Positions 7,214-15,089 of a DNA stretch of 64,000 nucleotides are shown here, piece by piece. The notes under the pieces were generated by a model. That model had not been told where the DNA came from, ran no database searches, and saw nothing but the letters and a program-made list of their open reading frames with translations. Numbering within the stretch: the stretch's first letter is position 1; each line of letters opens with the position of its first letter. Made by a program: the position numbers and the translations under genes. Source of the stretch: an uncultured Prevotella sp. (GTDB lineage Bacteria > Bacteroidota > Bacteroidia > Bacteroidales > Bacteroidaceae); NCBI GenBank assembly GCA_947164965.1, contig CAMUYR010000005.1:1-64000 (forward strand). The letters run 5' to 3'.

Positions 7214-8332
7214 ATGACTACTAATCACATATCAAAATTCAAGGAATTTATGACTGACCTTGGCATGTGGGAGCAGTTTATGAGCGACCACCAGAATTGT
7301 CAAGGGGCCTATAATGGTGAGGTTCTTACCATTGACGACTTTCTGGCCACAGTGGAACCTTCTGCCATCTTTGATGCCAGTCCTTATGCCAACAATGAGG
7401 AATGGCAGACTGTCAAGGAGCTTTGGAACATTGAGTTTGCCAAGGGTAAGAATGAGAATGTTCCTGCTGAAGAGATGGACGATAAGCAGCTTGCTTACAC
7501 CTCCACGCTCAGCGGTTACAAGTTCTGTACGCGCTGCTATCAGCTAAAGTCCCTTCATCAGTTCAACAACGAGAAGTCTCGTTTGGACGGCTATAGCCCC
7601 TATTGCAAGGATTGTAACAGCTCTACTGACAATCATGCGCCTGTCAAGGTGTTGACCCTTCATGAAGGAGTCTATAGCCAGAACAGAATTTTCCTTAGCA
7701 AGGATCTCTCCACCCTTATCAAGGATAAGGATTTGAAATCCTGCAAGGTCATGTCACGTAAAGGTCACATCTTCCTGGTTTTCTCGAAGTCCGGGAAGTC
7801 CAAGAACCTTAAATACTACAAATATGCTGATGCCTTTTCCGTCTCGGATATAGAGATTTCAAAGTCTCTAACCCGTTTCTTCCGGAAGACTGTTGAGGAT
7901 GCTTTCTATCTGCACCTATCTAAGAATACCTCTAAGAAAGATTATGTCATCACTATCGAGGTGTTGAAGGTATATTCTCCAGAAGACTATAAGAGCATCC
8001 GTTTCATCCGTAAGGAAGAGCATCCGATGGTTCAGAAAAAGGAAGAATCTCCTGCTTCTGCTGTTTCTGTTGTTCCTAAGCCTGATAAGACATGGGAAGA
8101 CATGAATACTTCAGAGAAAGTTGACTATATCAATTCACTTCTTGTTGATCCTCACAATGTTGTTCCGTCCAAGTTTGACCTGTTGACCCTGTTGTGTGAC
8201 TATATTGTCGAGCATCCTGCTAAAGATGGGATATCCTATGGTGAGAATGTCATGGCCACTTCGTTGGCTAAGATGGGCTGGAAGCTTCAGAAGCCAGTCC
8301 GCGTTATCAAGTATGAAGAGTTTAGAATTTAA
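7214..8332 (+). CDS. Zinc-ribbon protein of 372 aa
   Basis: Residues about 103-130 contain FCTRCYQLKSLHQF and then SPYCKDCNS, a CxxC..CxxC knuckle of the kind found beside HNH nucleases and in phage and plasmid DNA-processing proteins. No HNH motif follows, so this is a zinc-ribbon protein rather than a nuclease on present evidence. The remainder is Lys-rich with a Pro/Ala/Ser linker near residue 275-290. It probably binds DNA or protein; the substrate is unknown. Confidence 0.6.
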   Translation: MTTNHISKFKEFMTDLGMWEQFMSDHQNCQGAYNGEVLTIDDFLATVEPSAIFDASPYANNEEWQTVKELWNIEFAKGKNENVPAEEMDDKQLAYTSTLSGYKFCTRCYQLKSLHQFNNEKSRLDGYSPYCKDCNSSTDNHAPVKVLTLHEGVYSQNRIFLSKDLSTLIKDKDLKSCKVMSRKGHIFLVFSKSGKSKNLKYYKYADAFSVSDIEISKSLTRFFRKTVEDAFYLHLSKNTSKKDYVITIEVLKVYSPEDYKSIRFIRKEEHPMVQKKEESPASAVSVVPKPDKTWEDMNTSEKVDYINSLLVDPHNVVPSKFDLLTLLCDYIVEHPAKDGISYGENVMATSLAKMGWKLQKPVRVIKYEEFRI

Positions 8333-8343
8333 TATGATCCGTT

Positions 8344-8760
8344 ATGACTAACCAAGAGAAATTAGAAGCCTTGAAGGCCGTCCTGAAGCAGACCAATACC
8401 GAGTATTGGGAGAATGTCGCCGTAGGTGACAGCGGCGTTACCATTCCGCTGTTTCTCCCCAAGCAGCGTATTGCCGTCCGTATTGGCGACGATGACATCT
8501 GGTATCATAAGCTCCGTCGGTTTGTCCACCCTGTCATCATCCGTGATCTTGATACCGCTCAGTTCGTTATCGAGAAGGTGAACAACACCATCGATCAGAA
8601 GTGTACCTATCGTCGTGACAAATCCCCTCGTCATTATCTTACCCCAGAGCAGCAGAAGCGCAAGCGTAGCATTTTCAAGTTCCGAAAGCGCCTTCATGCC
8701 GAGCACAAGTTCTGCGTTTCTCAGAGCGCATCTTCCAACAAGAACATTAAATCAGAATGA
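8344..8760 (+). CDS. Hypothetical protein, 138 aa, basic C-terminus
   Basis: The N-terminal half is mixed alpha/beta (VTIPLFLPKQRIAVRIGDDD); the C-terminal half is very basic (TPEQQKRKRSIFKFRKRLHA), suggesting contact with nucleic acid. Its stop overlaps the next start (ATGA). I considered a small endonuclease because of the RIGDDDIW turn, but no complete catalytic motif is present. Confidence 0.6.
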   Translation: MTNQEKLEALKAVLKQTNTEYWENVAVGDSGVTIPLFLPKQRIAVRIGDDDIWYHKLRRFVHPVIIRDLDTAQFVIEKVNNTIDQKCTYRRDKSPRHYLTPEQQKRKRSIFKFRKRLHAEHKFCVSQSASSNKNIKSE

Positions 8761-8942
8761 TTATGCCACAAGTTCCTTATTTACTGTGTGAAGGCGTGGG
8801 CTGCATGCTGCGTAGCCGATGCTCCCGTTTCGTCTATGGTGAAAACGTAGATCGCCATGCCGAGGGTTATTCATGGATTCCATGTTGTCATGATGAGTCT
8901 CGTGAAGCATACATTCCCGTTGCAGAAGTCAGTAAGTCATGA
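8757..8942 (+). CDS. Small Cys-rich protein, 61 aa
   Basis: The 61 residues include five cysteines (CEGVGCMLRSRC, then PCCHD). Start and stop overlap the neighbours by four bases on each side (ATGA), a classic operon coupling. It may bind a metal. Function unknown. Confidence 0.6.
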   Translation: MIMPQVPYLLCEGVGCMLRSRCSRFVYGENVDRHAEGYSWIPCCHDESREAYIPVAEVSKS

Positions 8943-9058
8943 GTAAGCGTAACCCGGTCAATAACCGTCATTCTCGCTTCATGAACCTTCTGAGGGTTCT
9001 GCGAAGAGTACTGCGCATCACGCGCTTTGTTTCGAGTTTGTCAAAATTTGTAAGATAA
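8939..9058 (+). CDS. Arg-rich peptide, 39 aa
   Basis: ATG at 8939 overlaps the preceding TGA (ATGA); stop TAA at 9056-9058. The peptide is strongly basic (LLRVLRRVLRITRF), an amphipathic Arg helix that could bind RNA, DNA or a membrane. The coupling is the main support. The next gene starts 6 bp later. Confidence 0.45.
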   Translation: MSKRNPVNNRHSRFMNLLRVLRRVLRITRFVSSLSKFVR

Positions 9059-9064
9059 GAAGAT

Positions 9065-9883
9065 ATGAGAACACCCATCACCTATTATGGCGGCAAGCAG
9101 CAGCTTGTCAGTACCATCCTTCCGATGATACCAGCTCACCGTATCTACTGTGAGCCGTATTTCGGTGGCGGTGCGGTGTTCTTTGCCAAGGGCAAGAGCT
9201 ATCTGGAGGTCATCAATGATATCGATGACAGGATAGTCACGTTCTATGAGGTCTGTCAGGACGAAGCCCTTTTTACCAAGCTTCAGATGAAGGTTCAGAA
9301 CACCCTTGATGCTGAGAGGGAGTTTCTGAAAGCCGATAAGATCTGGCGTCATGTAGGGCAGGACACAGATAAGGTTGATGTTGCCTGGGCCGTCTGGCTC
9401 CAGTGCAATATGGGTTTTGGAGGTTCCCCGTTAGGTGGTTGGAAGTGGGATAACGGCACATCCGGCAGCCATGGTGGTATTGTGATGGATAATTACCGCA
9501 ACCAGTTCACCCAGAAGGTTCACGACCGCCTGAAGCATGTACAGATAAGCTGCCGTGACGCTCTGAAGGTTATCGCCCAGCGTGATACTGCCGATACCTT
9601 CTTCTTCCTCGACCCTCCTTATCCTGGCCGTGTTCAGAAGCACTATAGCGGTTTTACCTTTGATGATTTCGAGCATTTGCTTGAATTGATATCCACGATC
9701 AAGGGTAAGTTCATCCTGTGTAACTTTGACAGTCCCATGCTTGCCGACTATGTGAAGCGCATGGGTTGGCAAACGTCCGTCAAGGATATGCCCCTCAGAG
9801 TTGCCAACCGCGTATTGGGGGGGGTAAAAAGGAAACAGGAGGTGATGGTTTACAATTATCAGATAGAACATAAATTATTTTAA
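9065..9883 (+). CDS. D12-class N6-adenine DNA methyltransferase (Dam-like)
   Basis: Residues 5-45 carry the SAM-binding motif of D12-class enzymes (TYYGGKQQL followed by YCEPYFGGGAVFF), and residues about 178-186 the catalytic DPPYPG. The end EVMVYNY matches the usual C-terminus of the class. Length (272 aa) is normal. The reaction is transfer of methyl from S-adenosylmethionine to adenine N6 in DNA. A G8 run at about 9817-9824 lies in frame and is not disruptive here. The likely role is protecting the element from host restriction; it stands without a restriction enzyme. Confidence 0.9.
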   Translation: MRTPITYYGGKQQLVSTILPMIPAHRIYCEPYFGGGAVFFAKGKSYLEVINDIDDRIVTFYEVCQDEALFTKLQMKVQNTLDAEREFLKADKIWRHVGQDTDKVDVAWAVWLQCNMGFGGSPLGGWKWDNGTSGSHGGIVMDNYRNQFTQKVHDRLKHVQISCRDALKVIAQRDTADTFFFLDPPYPGRVQKHYSGFTFDDFEHLLELISTIKGKFILCNFDSPMLADYVKRMGWQTSVKDMPLRVANRVLGGVKRKQEVMVYNYQIEHKLF

Positions 9884-9895
9884 AGATATACGAAT

Positions 9896-10600
9896 ATGAA
9901 GCTAACGAAAGTAACATTTACAGGTGTTGATGAGCGTACGGACGTGAAGCGTCTGGTGCAGCTCCAGAAGAGATTCCCTTTTGTGGAGTTCGGTGTGCTG
10001 TTGTCTTATGACTGGCAGTTTAACGGAAACAGATTTGTGGATCCGTTAATTATCTCCGTTCTGAGAGACAGAGAGCTGAACCTCTCGGCTCACTTCTGTG
10101 GACAGGCCGCTATTGACGTTGCCGTCGGTAAGAAGTTCAAGATCGAGAAGCTGCTGGGTAACAATGCGAGAATCTTCAAGCGTTGTCAGTTGAACCTTAA
10201 AGCTGCCGGTCTGTTCTCTGAGCTGCGTCGCCTGCCACCCATCCCATTCATCGAAGAGGTGATTATCCAGATGCACACCCCTGAGTTATGTGAGCAGTTC
10301 TTGGCTGGTCAGCGTCCCCGTTTTGCATCCTACCTGTTAGACGCCTCCTGTGGTGCTGGCATCGACACACCTATCCAGATTGTCACCTCTCCTGGTGTCC
10401 ATATCGGCTATGCCGGTGGTATTGGGCCTGACAATGTAGAAGGGAAACTGCGTACTCTGTTGGAATATCCTACTGACGATAAGTTCTGGATTGACATGGA
10501 AACCCGTGTCCGTACCGAGGACTGGTTTGATCTGGATAAAGTTGAGCAGGTTCTTGAAATCTGTGCCTATCTGAACAAGGAGTATTCACCTATAAAATAG
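9896..10600 (+). CDS. TrpF-like TIM-barrel protein
   Basis: The sequence resembles phosphoribosylanthranilate isomerase-like TIM barrels: VEFGVLLS near the start, LSAHFCG in the middle, LLDASCGAGI and then GYAGGIGPDNV near the end, the last matching the phosphate-binding turn. Length 234 aa is normal for TrpF. No other tryptophan gene is nearby, so a biosynthetic role is unlikely; proteins of this type occur as orphans in large mobile elements. It may act on a ribosyl-phosphate compound. The substrate is unknown. Confidence 0.6.
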   Translation: MKLTKVTFTGVDERTDVKRLVQLQKRFPFVEFGVLLSYDWQFNGNRFVDPLIISVLRDRELNLSAHFCGQAAIDVAVGKKFKIEKLLGNNARIFKRCQLNLKAAGLFSELRRLPPIPFIEEVIIQMHTPELCEQFLAGQRPRFASYLLDASCGAGIDTPIQIVTSPGVHIGYAGGIGPDNVEGKLRTLLEYPTDDKFWIDMETRVRTEDWFDLDKVEQVLEICAYLNKEYSPIK

Positions 10601-10607
10601 TAGTTTT

Positions 10608-11000
10608 ATGAAGAAAATTATTCAGCTTATCAAAGACCCTCATGTAGTATTTTTGAATGCCGACGACCCGGACATTGACATTGCCAAGTACCGCGTTCTT
10701 ATGGTTGACGAACATGACGGCACCATTCTGATGGTAAGTGCCATGGATTGTGACTTAGACGGAAGTACGACTGTAGATGATTTATTCCATCATTCTTCTC
10801 CAGAGATTAAAGACATTATGCCATCGCATATTATAAATGCTGCCGCATTCAGATTTAAGGAGTTTAACTCTGATAAGCAATCAGAATATGACCATGCTCG
10901 TGACATTCTCAATGAAATTAAAGAAATTGTAGTCTCGAAAGATAAAGATCTCTTTGCTTTCCTTTCAGATAAGGTTGATGAACATTATAAAAAAGTATAG
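10608..11000 (+). CDS. Hypothetical acidic protein, 130 aa
   Basis: An acidic soluble protein (FLNADDPDIDIAKY, VDEHDG) with helical C-terminal half. Lower-GC codons (many ATT/TTA) than most neighbours. It lies 7 bp after the TrpF-like gene and 3 bp before the deoxyribosyltransferase-like gene. No domain recognised. Confidence 0.6.
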   Translation: MKKIIQLIKDPHVVFLNADDPDIDIAKYRVLMVDEHDGTILMVSAMDCDLDGSTTVDDLFHHSSPEIKDIMPSHIINAAAFRFKEFNSDKQSEYDHARDILNEIKEIVVSKDKDLFAFLSDKVDEHYKKV

Positions 11001-11003
11001 CTT

Positions 11004-11669
11004 ATGTCAAGAATCTATATCGCTAGCAGCTGGAGAAACGGTTTCCAGCAGCAGTTAGTTCAGGAGTTACGCAAGCGGGGTCATAAGGTCTATGACTTCA
11101 GACACCCCTACGGACGTAACGATGCTCCCGTTTGGGAGTCTGTCTCTATTACGCAGAACCTCCGTAGTGCCTATAAGGAGAAATGTCTGAATGGCAAGGA
11201 TTTTAAGCGTATGCTGATGGATCGTCTTAGCGTTGAGCGTTTCAATGAGCATTTCTCTGCCATGCAGGATGCAGATACTTGTATCTTGTTGCTTCCAGCC
11301 GGACGTTCCTCGCATATCGAGGCCGGTCACATGAACGGCATGGGTAAGCGTGTCTTCGTGATGGACACCAGCAAGGAGGTTACTCCTGAGCTGATGTATC
11401 TTGCCCTGGATGACTATTTCTCAGATTTTGAGGAGCTGTATAAGGCTGTTGACAAACCCATTCCGGGTGTCTGCCGCGTCTGTGGATGCACCATGGAGAA
11501 TCCCTGTTATCATCCTGAGCATGGTAACTGTTGGTGGGATGACAGCAGCCACACCATTTGCAGTCATTGTGCTGATACTCTGATTGATGGTAAAAAGGTA
11601 TTCCCTTCCATCAAGGATGATCCTGAGACAGAGCATTGCATTAATGACCATTCTAACGCCTTCAAATAA
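11004..11669 (+). CDS. Nucleoside 2-deoxyribosyltransferase-like protein with C-terminal zinc knuckle
   Basis: The N-terminal part has the NDT-like pattern: RIYIASSWRN at the start, HKVYDFRHP, then MQDADTCILLLPAGRSSHIE, where the late Glu corresponds to the usual nucleophile region, and GMGKRVFV. Residues about 157-190 form a Cys cluster (CRVCGCTMENPCYHP, GNCWW, ICSHC) known from phage and plasmid proteins as a small zinc module. The fusion suggests a nucleoside- or NAD-related enzyme that is targeted to a partner or to DNA. The fold call is good; activity is inferred. Confidence 0.7.
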   Translation: MSRIYIASSWRNGFQQQLVQELRKRGHKVYDFRHPYGRNDAPVWESVSITQNLRSAYKEKCLNGKDFKRMLMDRLSVERFNEHFSAMQDADTCILLLPAGRSSHIEAGHMNGMGKRVFVMDTSKEVTPELMYLALDDYFSDFEELYKAVDKPIPGVCRVCGCTMENPCYHPEHGNCWWDDSSHTICSHCADTLIDGKKVFPSIKDDPETEHCINDHSNAFK

Positions 11670-11677
11670 GTTCTGCT

Positions 11678-12409
11678 ATGGAGAAAGAGACTGTCATTCA
11701 GAAAATCAGCAAGCTTCTGAAGCTCCAGTATGGTGCTGAGAAGATTGGTAATAGCGGCGAGGCTTTTCAGGCTGCTAAGATGGTTCGTAAGCTGTTGTTG
11801 GAGTATAATCTCTCCATGAGTGATATCCACGCTGCCGACCAGCAGGAGCAGTCACGTATTGTCGAGTCAGATCCGTTGAGTTATGCCGACCAGTACGGTG
11901 TTACCTGGAAGCAGAACCTGTTGATGATTATCTGCCGTTACAATCTCTGTTCTGTGATTGTATGTCCTCGTACCAAGCAGATGAACATTGTCGGCTTAGA
12001 TGCCAATGTCATCATCGTAAAAGAGTTCTACGAATACCTCCTTCAGGTTTTCCGTCGCCTCTCCATGGAGCGTTTGAACGAGGCCCAGAACGAGTATCTT
12101 GGCACAGGTCGTTTTATGACTGAGCCAAAGAAGAAAGACTTCCTCCGTTCCTACCTGGAGGGTGTCAGCCGAGGTCTGCAGGAAAACTACGAGTCCCAGC
12201 AGCCCACTTCTCAGGAAACGGGTCTGATGGTCTGCCATAAGGAACTTATCAAAGACTATCTGGCTTCCAAGTCCATCGGTAAGGCTCGTCGTAGTTCTGC
12301 CACCAAGGTACGACCTGACGGCTTTAATGCCGGCTTTGACGATGGAAGAAATGTTAATCTTAGTAAGCAGCTCAACACCTCTGGTAGAGCTGCCGGTCAA
12401 CTTAAATAG
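11678..12409 (+). CDS. DUF2786 protein
   Basis: The first 50 residues (VIQKISKLLKLQ, then SGEAFQAAKMVRKLLLEYNL) match the DUF2786 helical domain, common in phage and plasmid proteins of unknown role. The rest, about residues 70-243, resembles the usual C-terminal region of such proteins, ending in a basic tail. Codons and spacing fit the operon; the next gene begins immediately after the stop. Confidence 0.7.
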   Translation: MEKETVIQKISKLLKLQYGAEKIGNSGEAFQAAKMVRKLLLEYNLSMSDIHAADQQEQSRIVESDPLSYADQYGVTWKQNLLMIICRYNLCSVIVCPRTKQMNIVGLDANVIIVKEFYEYLLQVFRRLSMERLNEAQNEYLGTGRFMTEPKKKDFLRSYLEGVSRGLQENYESQQPTSQETGLMVCHKELIKDYLASKSIGKARRSSATKVRPDGFNAGFDDGRNVNLSKQLNTSGRAAGQLK

Positions 12410-12411
12410 TG

Positions 12412-12894
12412 ATGAAGATGGTAAAGAAGATGAAGACATACGTTTTGATGCTCTCGCGTGAGTTTCCAAAGACTCACCCCAGAGCCGGTGAACCTACCGG
12501 TTTCAAGACCAAGAAAGAGGAAGGTGTCAAGAAACACACCATCCGTGGAAATGCCGAGTTGTGGGAACACAGAGCGGAAGAAATTAACGCTGGCAGGGCT
12601 ATTCTCTCTGTCAGGCAGTGGAGTGGCAAGCCCTACGAGCCAGGCAGTCACCAGATAGAGATTGCCCGTCACACCAAATTAGGTACCCAGCGTGTCACCT
12701 TGGATTTCCGTGCTCCTTGGGACAAGTTTATCGGTGTTCGTCAGGCCAGTGGTGATTTCCATTATCCAACTTTTCTTGATGTCGCCCAGAATGACGGTCT
12801 TTCTGCAGATGATTTTGTTGACTGGTTTATGAAGACCAGGAAGAAAAAAGTTATGAATGGAGTCATTCTCCATTTCACGGATCTACGTTATTGA
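12412..12894 (+). CDS. ASCH/PUA-like domain protein
   Basis: The start is at 12412, 12418 or 12427; the last (MKTYVLMLSREFP) gives the neatest domain edge. Features are LSREFPKTHPRAGEPTGF, KKHTIRGN, then ILSVRQWSGKPYEPGS, a layout like small ASCH-type beta-barrel proteins thought to bind RNA or modified nucleotides. It is about 160 aa. The call is by pattern and moderately sure. It belongs to the nucleotide-related stretch 9.9-12.9 kb. Confidence 0.5.
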   Translation: MKMVKKMKTYVLMLSREFPKTHPRAGEPTGFKTKKEEGVKKHTIRGNAELWEHRAEEINAGRAILSVRQWSGKPYEPGSHQIEIARHTKLGTQRVTLDFRAPWDKFIGVRQASGDFHYPTFLDVAQNDGLSADDFVDWFMKTRKKKVMNGVILHFTDLRY

Positions 12895-12921
12895 ATGAAT
12901 CACCGATAAAGAATATACGAT

Positions 12922-13281
12922 ATGATGAACTGTTTGATTTTTATATTAGGCTCCGGCATCCTTGACCATCCTGCAAGGTGGTGGATCCTGGGTATGGCCA
13001 TCAGTGGCGCCGTTTTAGTTACCGTATTGTTATGGACGGTGCTTATAACGCTCTGTATTGAATATCGTAAGATTGAGCATAGAAATCTGAAATCCATATT
13101 AGGTGTCATTGCCGTCATCTTGTTATTCGTTCTTTTCAGTTTTTTTGAGTCGCGCTATAATGAAGTTATGCAAGACCAGGAAAAAAACTCTACTGAGCTT
13201 CCTTCACCCGTCTGCGACTGGGTTTACGAGGTTGGCTCAAATGGTCATATTTATATATATGAATATCAATATAAAAAGTAA
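12922..13281 (+). CDS. Two-pass membrane protein, 119 aa
   Basis: Two hydrophobic helices are evident: WWILGMAISGAVLVTVLLWT and ILGVIAVILLFVLFSFF, joined by a basic loop (EYRKIEHRNLK). The C-terminal 45 residues are polar. Nothing identifies a function. It is followed by an AT-rich gap with the palindrome at 13277. Confidence 0.6.
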   Translation: MMNCLIFILGSGILDHPARWWILGMAISGAVLVTVLLWTVLITLCIEYRKIEHRNLKSILGVIAVILLFVLFSFFESRYNEVMQDQEKNSTELPSPVCDWVYEVGSNGHIYIYEYQYKK

Positions 13282-13293
13282 TACGATAATACT
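13277..13293. repeat. Intergenic palindrome, AGTAATACG family, copy 1
   Basis: AGTAATACGATAATACT is an imperfect inverted repeat in an AT-rich leader 27 bp before the next gene. Three relatives occur at 25232, 32102 and 40261, each just upstream of a gene start. It may be a regulator-binding site or an mRNA leader structure. Confidence 0.45.
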
Positions 13294-13320
13294 TAAATAT
13301 TTATTTAATAAAATACAGCT

Positions 13321-13548
13321 ATGGATAAGCAAGAATTTCAACAGAACACTCCCAACTACTACAGCAGCTATCTGAGGGGAGTTTTACGCCAGCAGCGTAA
13401 CGAGAAGCTGTTTGACCAGCAGTTTATTAACGAGCGTGCCGAGAAAGCTTCTGAGGAGTTTGAGAACCAGCGCCGTTCCGGTGTCAGTGTTATCTCTGCT
13501 CAGGAGTTAGCCATGAAGATACTCCTGGATGGTCTTGATCTGGCGTAA
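13321..13548 (+). CDS. DUF1896-like small protein
   Basis: The 75-residue protein has YYSSYLRGVLRQQRNEKLFD and ends AQELAMKILLDGLDL. This resembles the small DUF1896 proteins common in Bacteroidetes conjugative elements (a Y-x2-YL start and ELA-x-x-x-L-x-x-GL end). Function unknown; the family call is tentative. Confidence 0.5.
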   Translation: MDKQEFQQNTPNYYSSYLRGVLRQQRNEKLFDQQFINERAEKASEEFENQRRSGVSVISAQELAMKILLDGLDLA

Positions 13549-13578
13549 GTCGAGTTATTAACTTATAATTATATTATT

Positions 13579-14055
13579 ATGATTGAATCTTTAACAGCCG
13601 AAGCAATCCACCTTTCCAGGGGTTTCTTCAAACATCCGTTTGTGAGAGCCATCGAGAAAGAGTTTGGCTTCAAGGGGTCTAAGTTAGTTCTCGACATTCT
13701 GATCGAGACTACTGAGACGGGTTTTGAGACTCCCTATTGTAAGGAGTTCAGGGATAAGGTCGCTCTGCGTAACAACGTCTCAGAGCGTCTTGTAGATATG
13801 GTCGTGCATCGTATGGTCAAGAATGGTTTTCTGGACCAGGCAAAGTATGCCGACCGTCATGTGCTGGCTATTCCTTCAGGGAATATCGTTGATAATAAAG
13901 ATAATACTGGCAATAATCTGCCTTATTTCTTCATTAACTCTCATGATAAATATATTACCTCCGATAAAACTATGGTTTCCTCCGAGGAAACTGTAATTAA
14001 CTCCGAGGAAATAAGAGTAAATACGAGTTTACACGGTAATAATCTGATAAAATAG
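13579..14055 (+). CDS. DUF4373-like (Lin1244-type) replication initiator homologue, short
   Basis: Residues 10-100 resemble the winged-helix N-terminal domain of DUF4373/Lin1244-type proteins (FKHPFVRAIEKEFG, LVLDILIETTETG, a DKVAL region and VVHRMVKNGFLD). These are analogous to phage lambda O-type initiators. The C-terminal 45 residues are a low-complexity heptad repeat (for example VSSEETV then INSEEIR) whose DNA forms the 21-bp array at 13933-14037. No C-terminal partner domain is present, so it may be a truncated or regulatory paralogue of the next gene, 5 bp downstream. Confidence 0.65.
   Translation: MIESLTAEAIHLSRGFFKHPFVRAIEKEFGFKGSKLVLDILIETTETGFETPYCKEFRDKVALRNNVSERLVDMVVHRMVKNGFLDQAKYADRHVLAIPSGNIVDNKDNTGNNLPYFFINSHDKYITSDKTMVSSEETVINSEEIRVNTSLHGNNLIK
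13933..14037. repeat. Iteron-like array A: five 21-bp units
   Basis: Units begin at 13933, 13954, 13975, 13996 and 14017, exactly 21 bp apart. The core is CTCCGAGGAAA, best in units 3 and 4; units 1 and 2 carry CTCTCATGATA and CTCCGATAAAA, and unit 5 is degenerate. Unit 3 includes the perfect palindrome TTTCCTCCGAGGAAA. Twenty-one bp is two helical turns, as in plasmid iterons. The array lies inside the short initiator gene, where it encodes a heptad repeat. Confidence 0.65.
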
Positions 14056-14060
14056 CAATT

Positions 14061-15089
14061 ATGGCACGACCTATCAAGAAAGGACTCGACTATTTCTCCC
14101 TTGATGTGAATTTTTATAATGATATCAAGATTAGGAAGATTGTTCGTCGCAAGGGCGGTGAAGCTCTCAGTGTTTACACTGTCCTGTTATGTAATATATA
14201 TGAGAAGGGGTATTACCTTGAATGGAGTGATGATGTTCCGTTCCTTATCAGTGAAGCCACTGGCTTTGAGGAAGATAAGGTCAAGTCTTTCATTCTTTAT
14301 TGTATAGAGATTGGTTTGTTCGACAAGGAAATGTTCGATGCACACCACGTCATCACCTCTTTAAGTATTCAGAAGCGTTATTCCGCTATCTGTGCACTCA
14401 CGAAGCGTAAATTTGACCCTTCGTCACCTTATCTTCTGAAAAGCAACGCTTCAGATGATGTTTCCTCCGAGAAAATGGGAGTAAACTCCGAGGAAACTGA
14501 CGATAACTCTGATAAAAACGGAGGAAATAATGTTTCTAACGGGATAAACTCCGGAAAAAGTACACAAATAAAAGGAAATGAAAGAAAAGAAAAAGATATC
14601 CCCCCTATATCCCCCCAGGGGGGAATGGGTGACTCACCCTCTGGGGGTTCTGACTTGAATGATGCTGGCGCCGCCGAGGAAGTTCCTGCTGCCGAGGTGG
14701 TTTCATCCAATCCCGTCGGTTATGAGAAGTTTGATTTGTCATTTGTCTGTGACGAGCTTCGTGAGCCTTTCTTCCGATGGCTTGACTATAAGAGAGTCGA
14801 TCAGCGCTTCAAGTACAAGTCTATGACGAGTATCAAGACGTGTTACAATAGTCTTGTGAAATTTTCCAGAAGTGACCCTGCGAAGGCGATGCTCATTGTC
14901 GAGCAGAGTATCACGAACGGCTGGAAGGGAATGTTTAACTCAAATATGAATAACAATGGAACAGGTCAACAACTTACAGCTCAGCAGCGCATTGACGCAG
15001 AGCTTGAGAGAGGGTTCGAATATGCCAAGGGAATCCTTGCAAGAAACGATGCCAGCATACTTGACGGAGTACAGACAAAAGTATGGTAG
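14061..15089 (+). CDS. DUF4373 (Lin1244/Lin1753-type) replication initiator
   Basis: The 342-aa protein starts MARPIKKGLDYFSLDVNFYN, the hallmark beginning of DUF4373/Lin1244 proteins, followed by the winged-helix domain to about residue 110. A linker of heptad repeats (VSSEKMG, VNSEETD, DNSDKNG) and a PPISPQGG segment leads to a C-terminal helical region (residues 220-320). The layout matches lambda O-like initiators, in which the origin lies in the linker-coding DNA. Here the linker DNA is a 21-bp array followed by an A-rich stretch. The next gene overlaps its 3' end. It is probably the replication initiator of the element. Confidence 0.75.
   Translation: MARPIKKGLDYFSLDVNFYNDIKIRKIVRRKGGEALSVYTVLLCNIYEKGYYLEWSDDVPFLISEATGFEEDKVKSFILYCIEIGLFDKEMFDAHHVITSLSIQKRYSAICALTKRKFDPSSPYLLKSNASDDVSSEKMGVNSEETDDNSDKNGGNNVSNGINSGKSTQIKGNERKEKDIPPISPQGGMGDSPSGGSDLNDAGAAEEVPAAEVVSSNPVGYEKFDLSFVCDELREPFFRWLDYKRVDQRFKYKSMTSIKTCYNSLVKFSRSDPAKAMLIVEQSITNGWKGMFNSNMNNNGTGQQLTAQQRIDAELERGFEYAKGILARNDASILDGVQTKVW
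14460..14564. repeat. Iteron-like array B: five 21-bp units
   Basis: Units start at 14460, 14481, 14502, 14523 and 14544. Units 1, 2, 3 and 5 keep CTCCGAG, CTCCGAGGAAA, CTCTGATAAAA and CTCCGGAAAAA in register; unit 4 is degenerate. The core and the 21-bp spacing are the same as in array A 500 bp upstream. The array lies in the linker-coding part of the DUF4373 gene. It is a candidate initiator-binding array. Confidence 0.65.
14555..14600. other. A-rich stretch beside iteron array B, possible DNA-unwinding element
   Basis: Immediately after array B the plus strand is almost only A and G for about 45 bp (blocks such as AAAAGGAAATGAAAGAAAAG). An asymmetric AT-rich stretch beside iterons is the usual arrangement of origins such as lambda ori. 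This is inference from layout; the segment also encodes part of the initiator linker. Confidence 0.45.
14610..14624. repeat. Perfect GC palindrome next to the candidate origin
   Basis: TCCCCCCAGGGGGGA is a perfect inverted repeat with a 1-bp centre, in strong contrast with the A-rich stretch just before it. It encodes part of PPISPQGG, a linker sequence I recall from other initiators of this type. It may form a cruciform or hairpin, or a pausing site. Confidence 0.4.
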
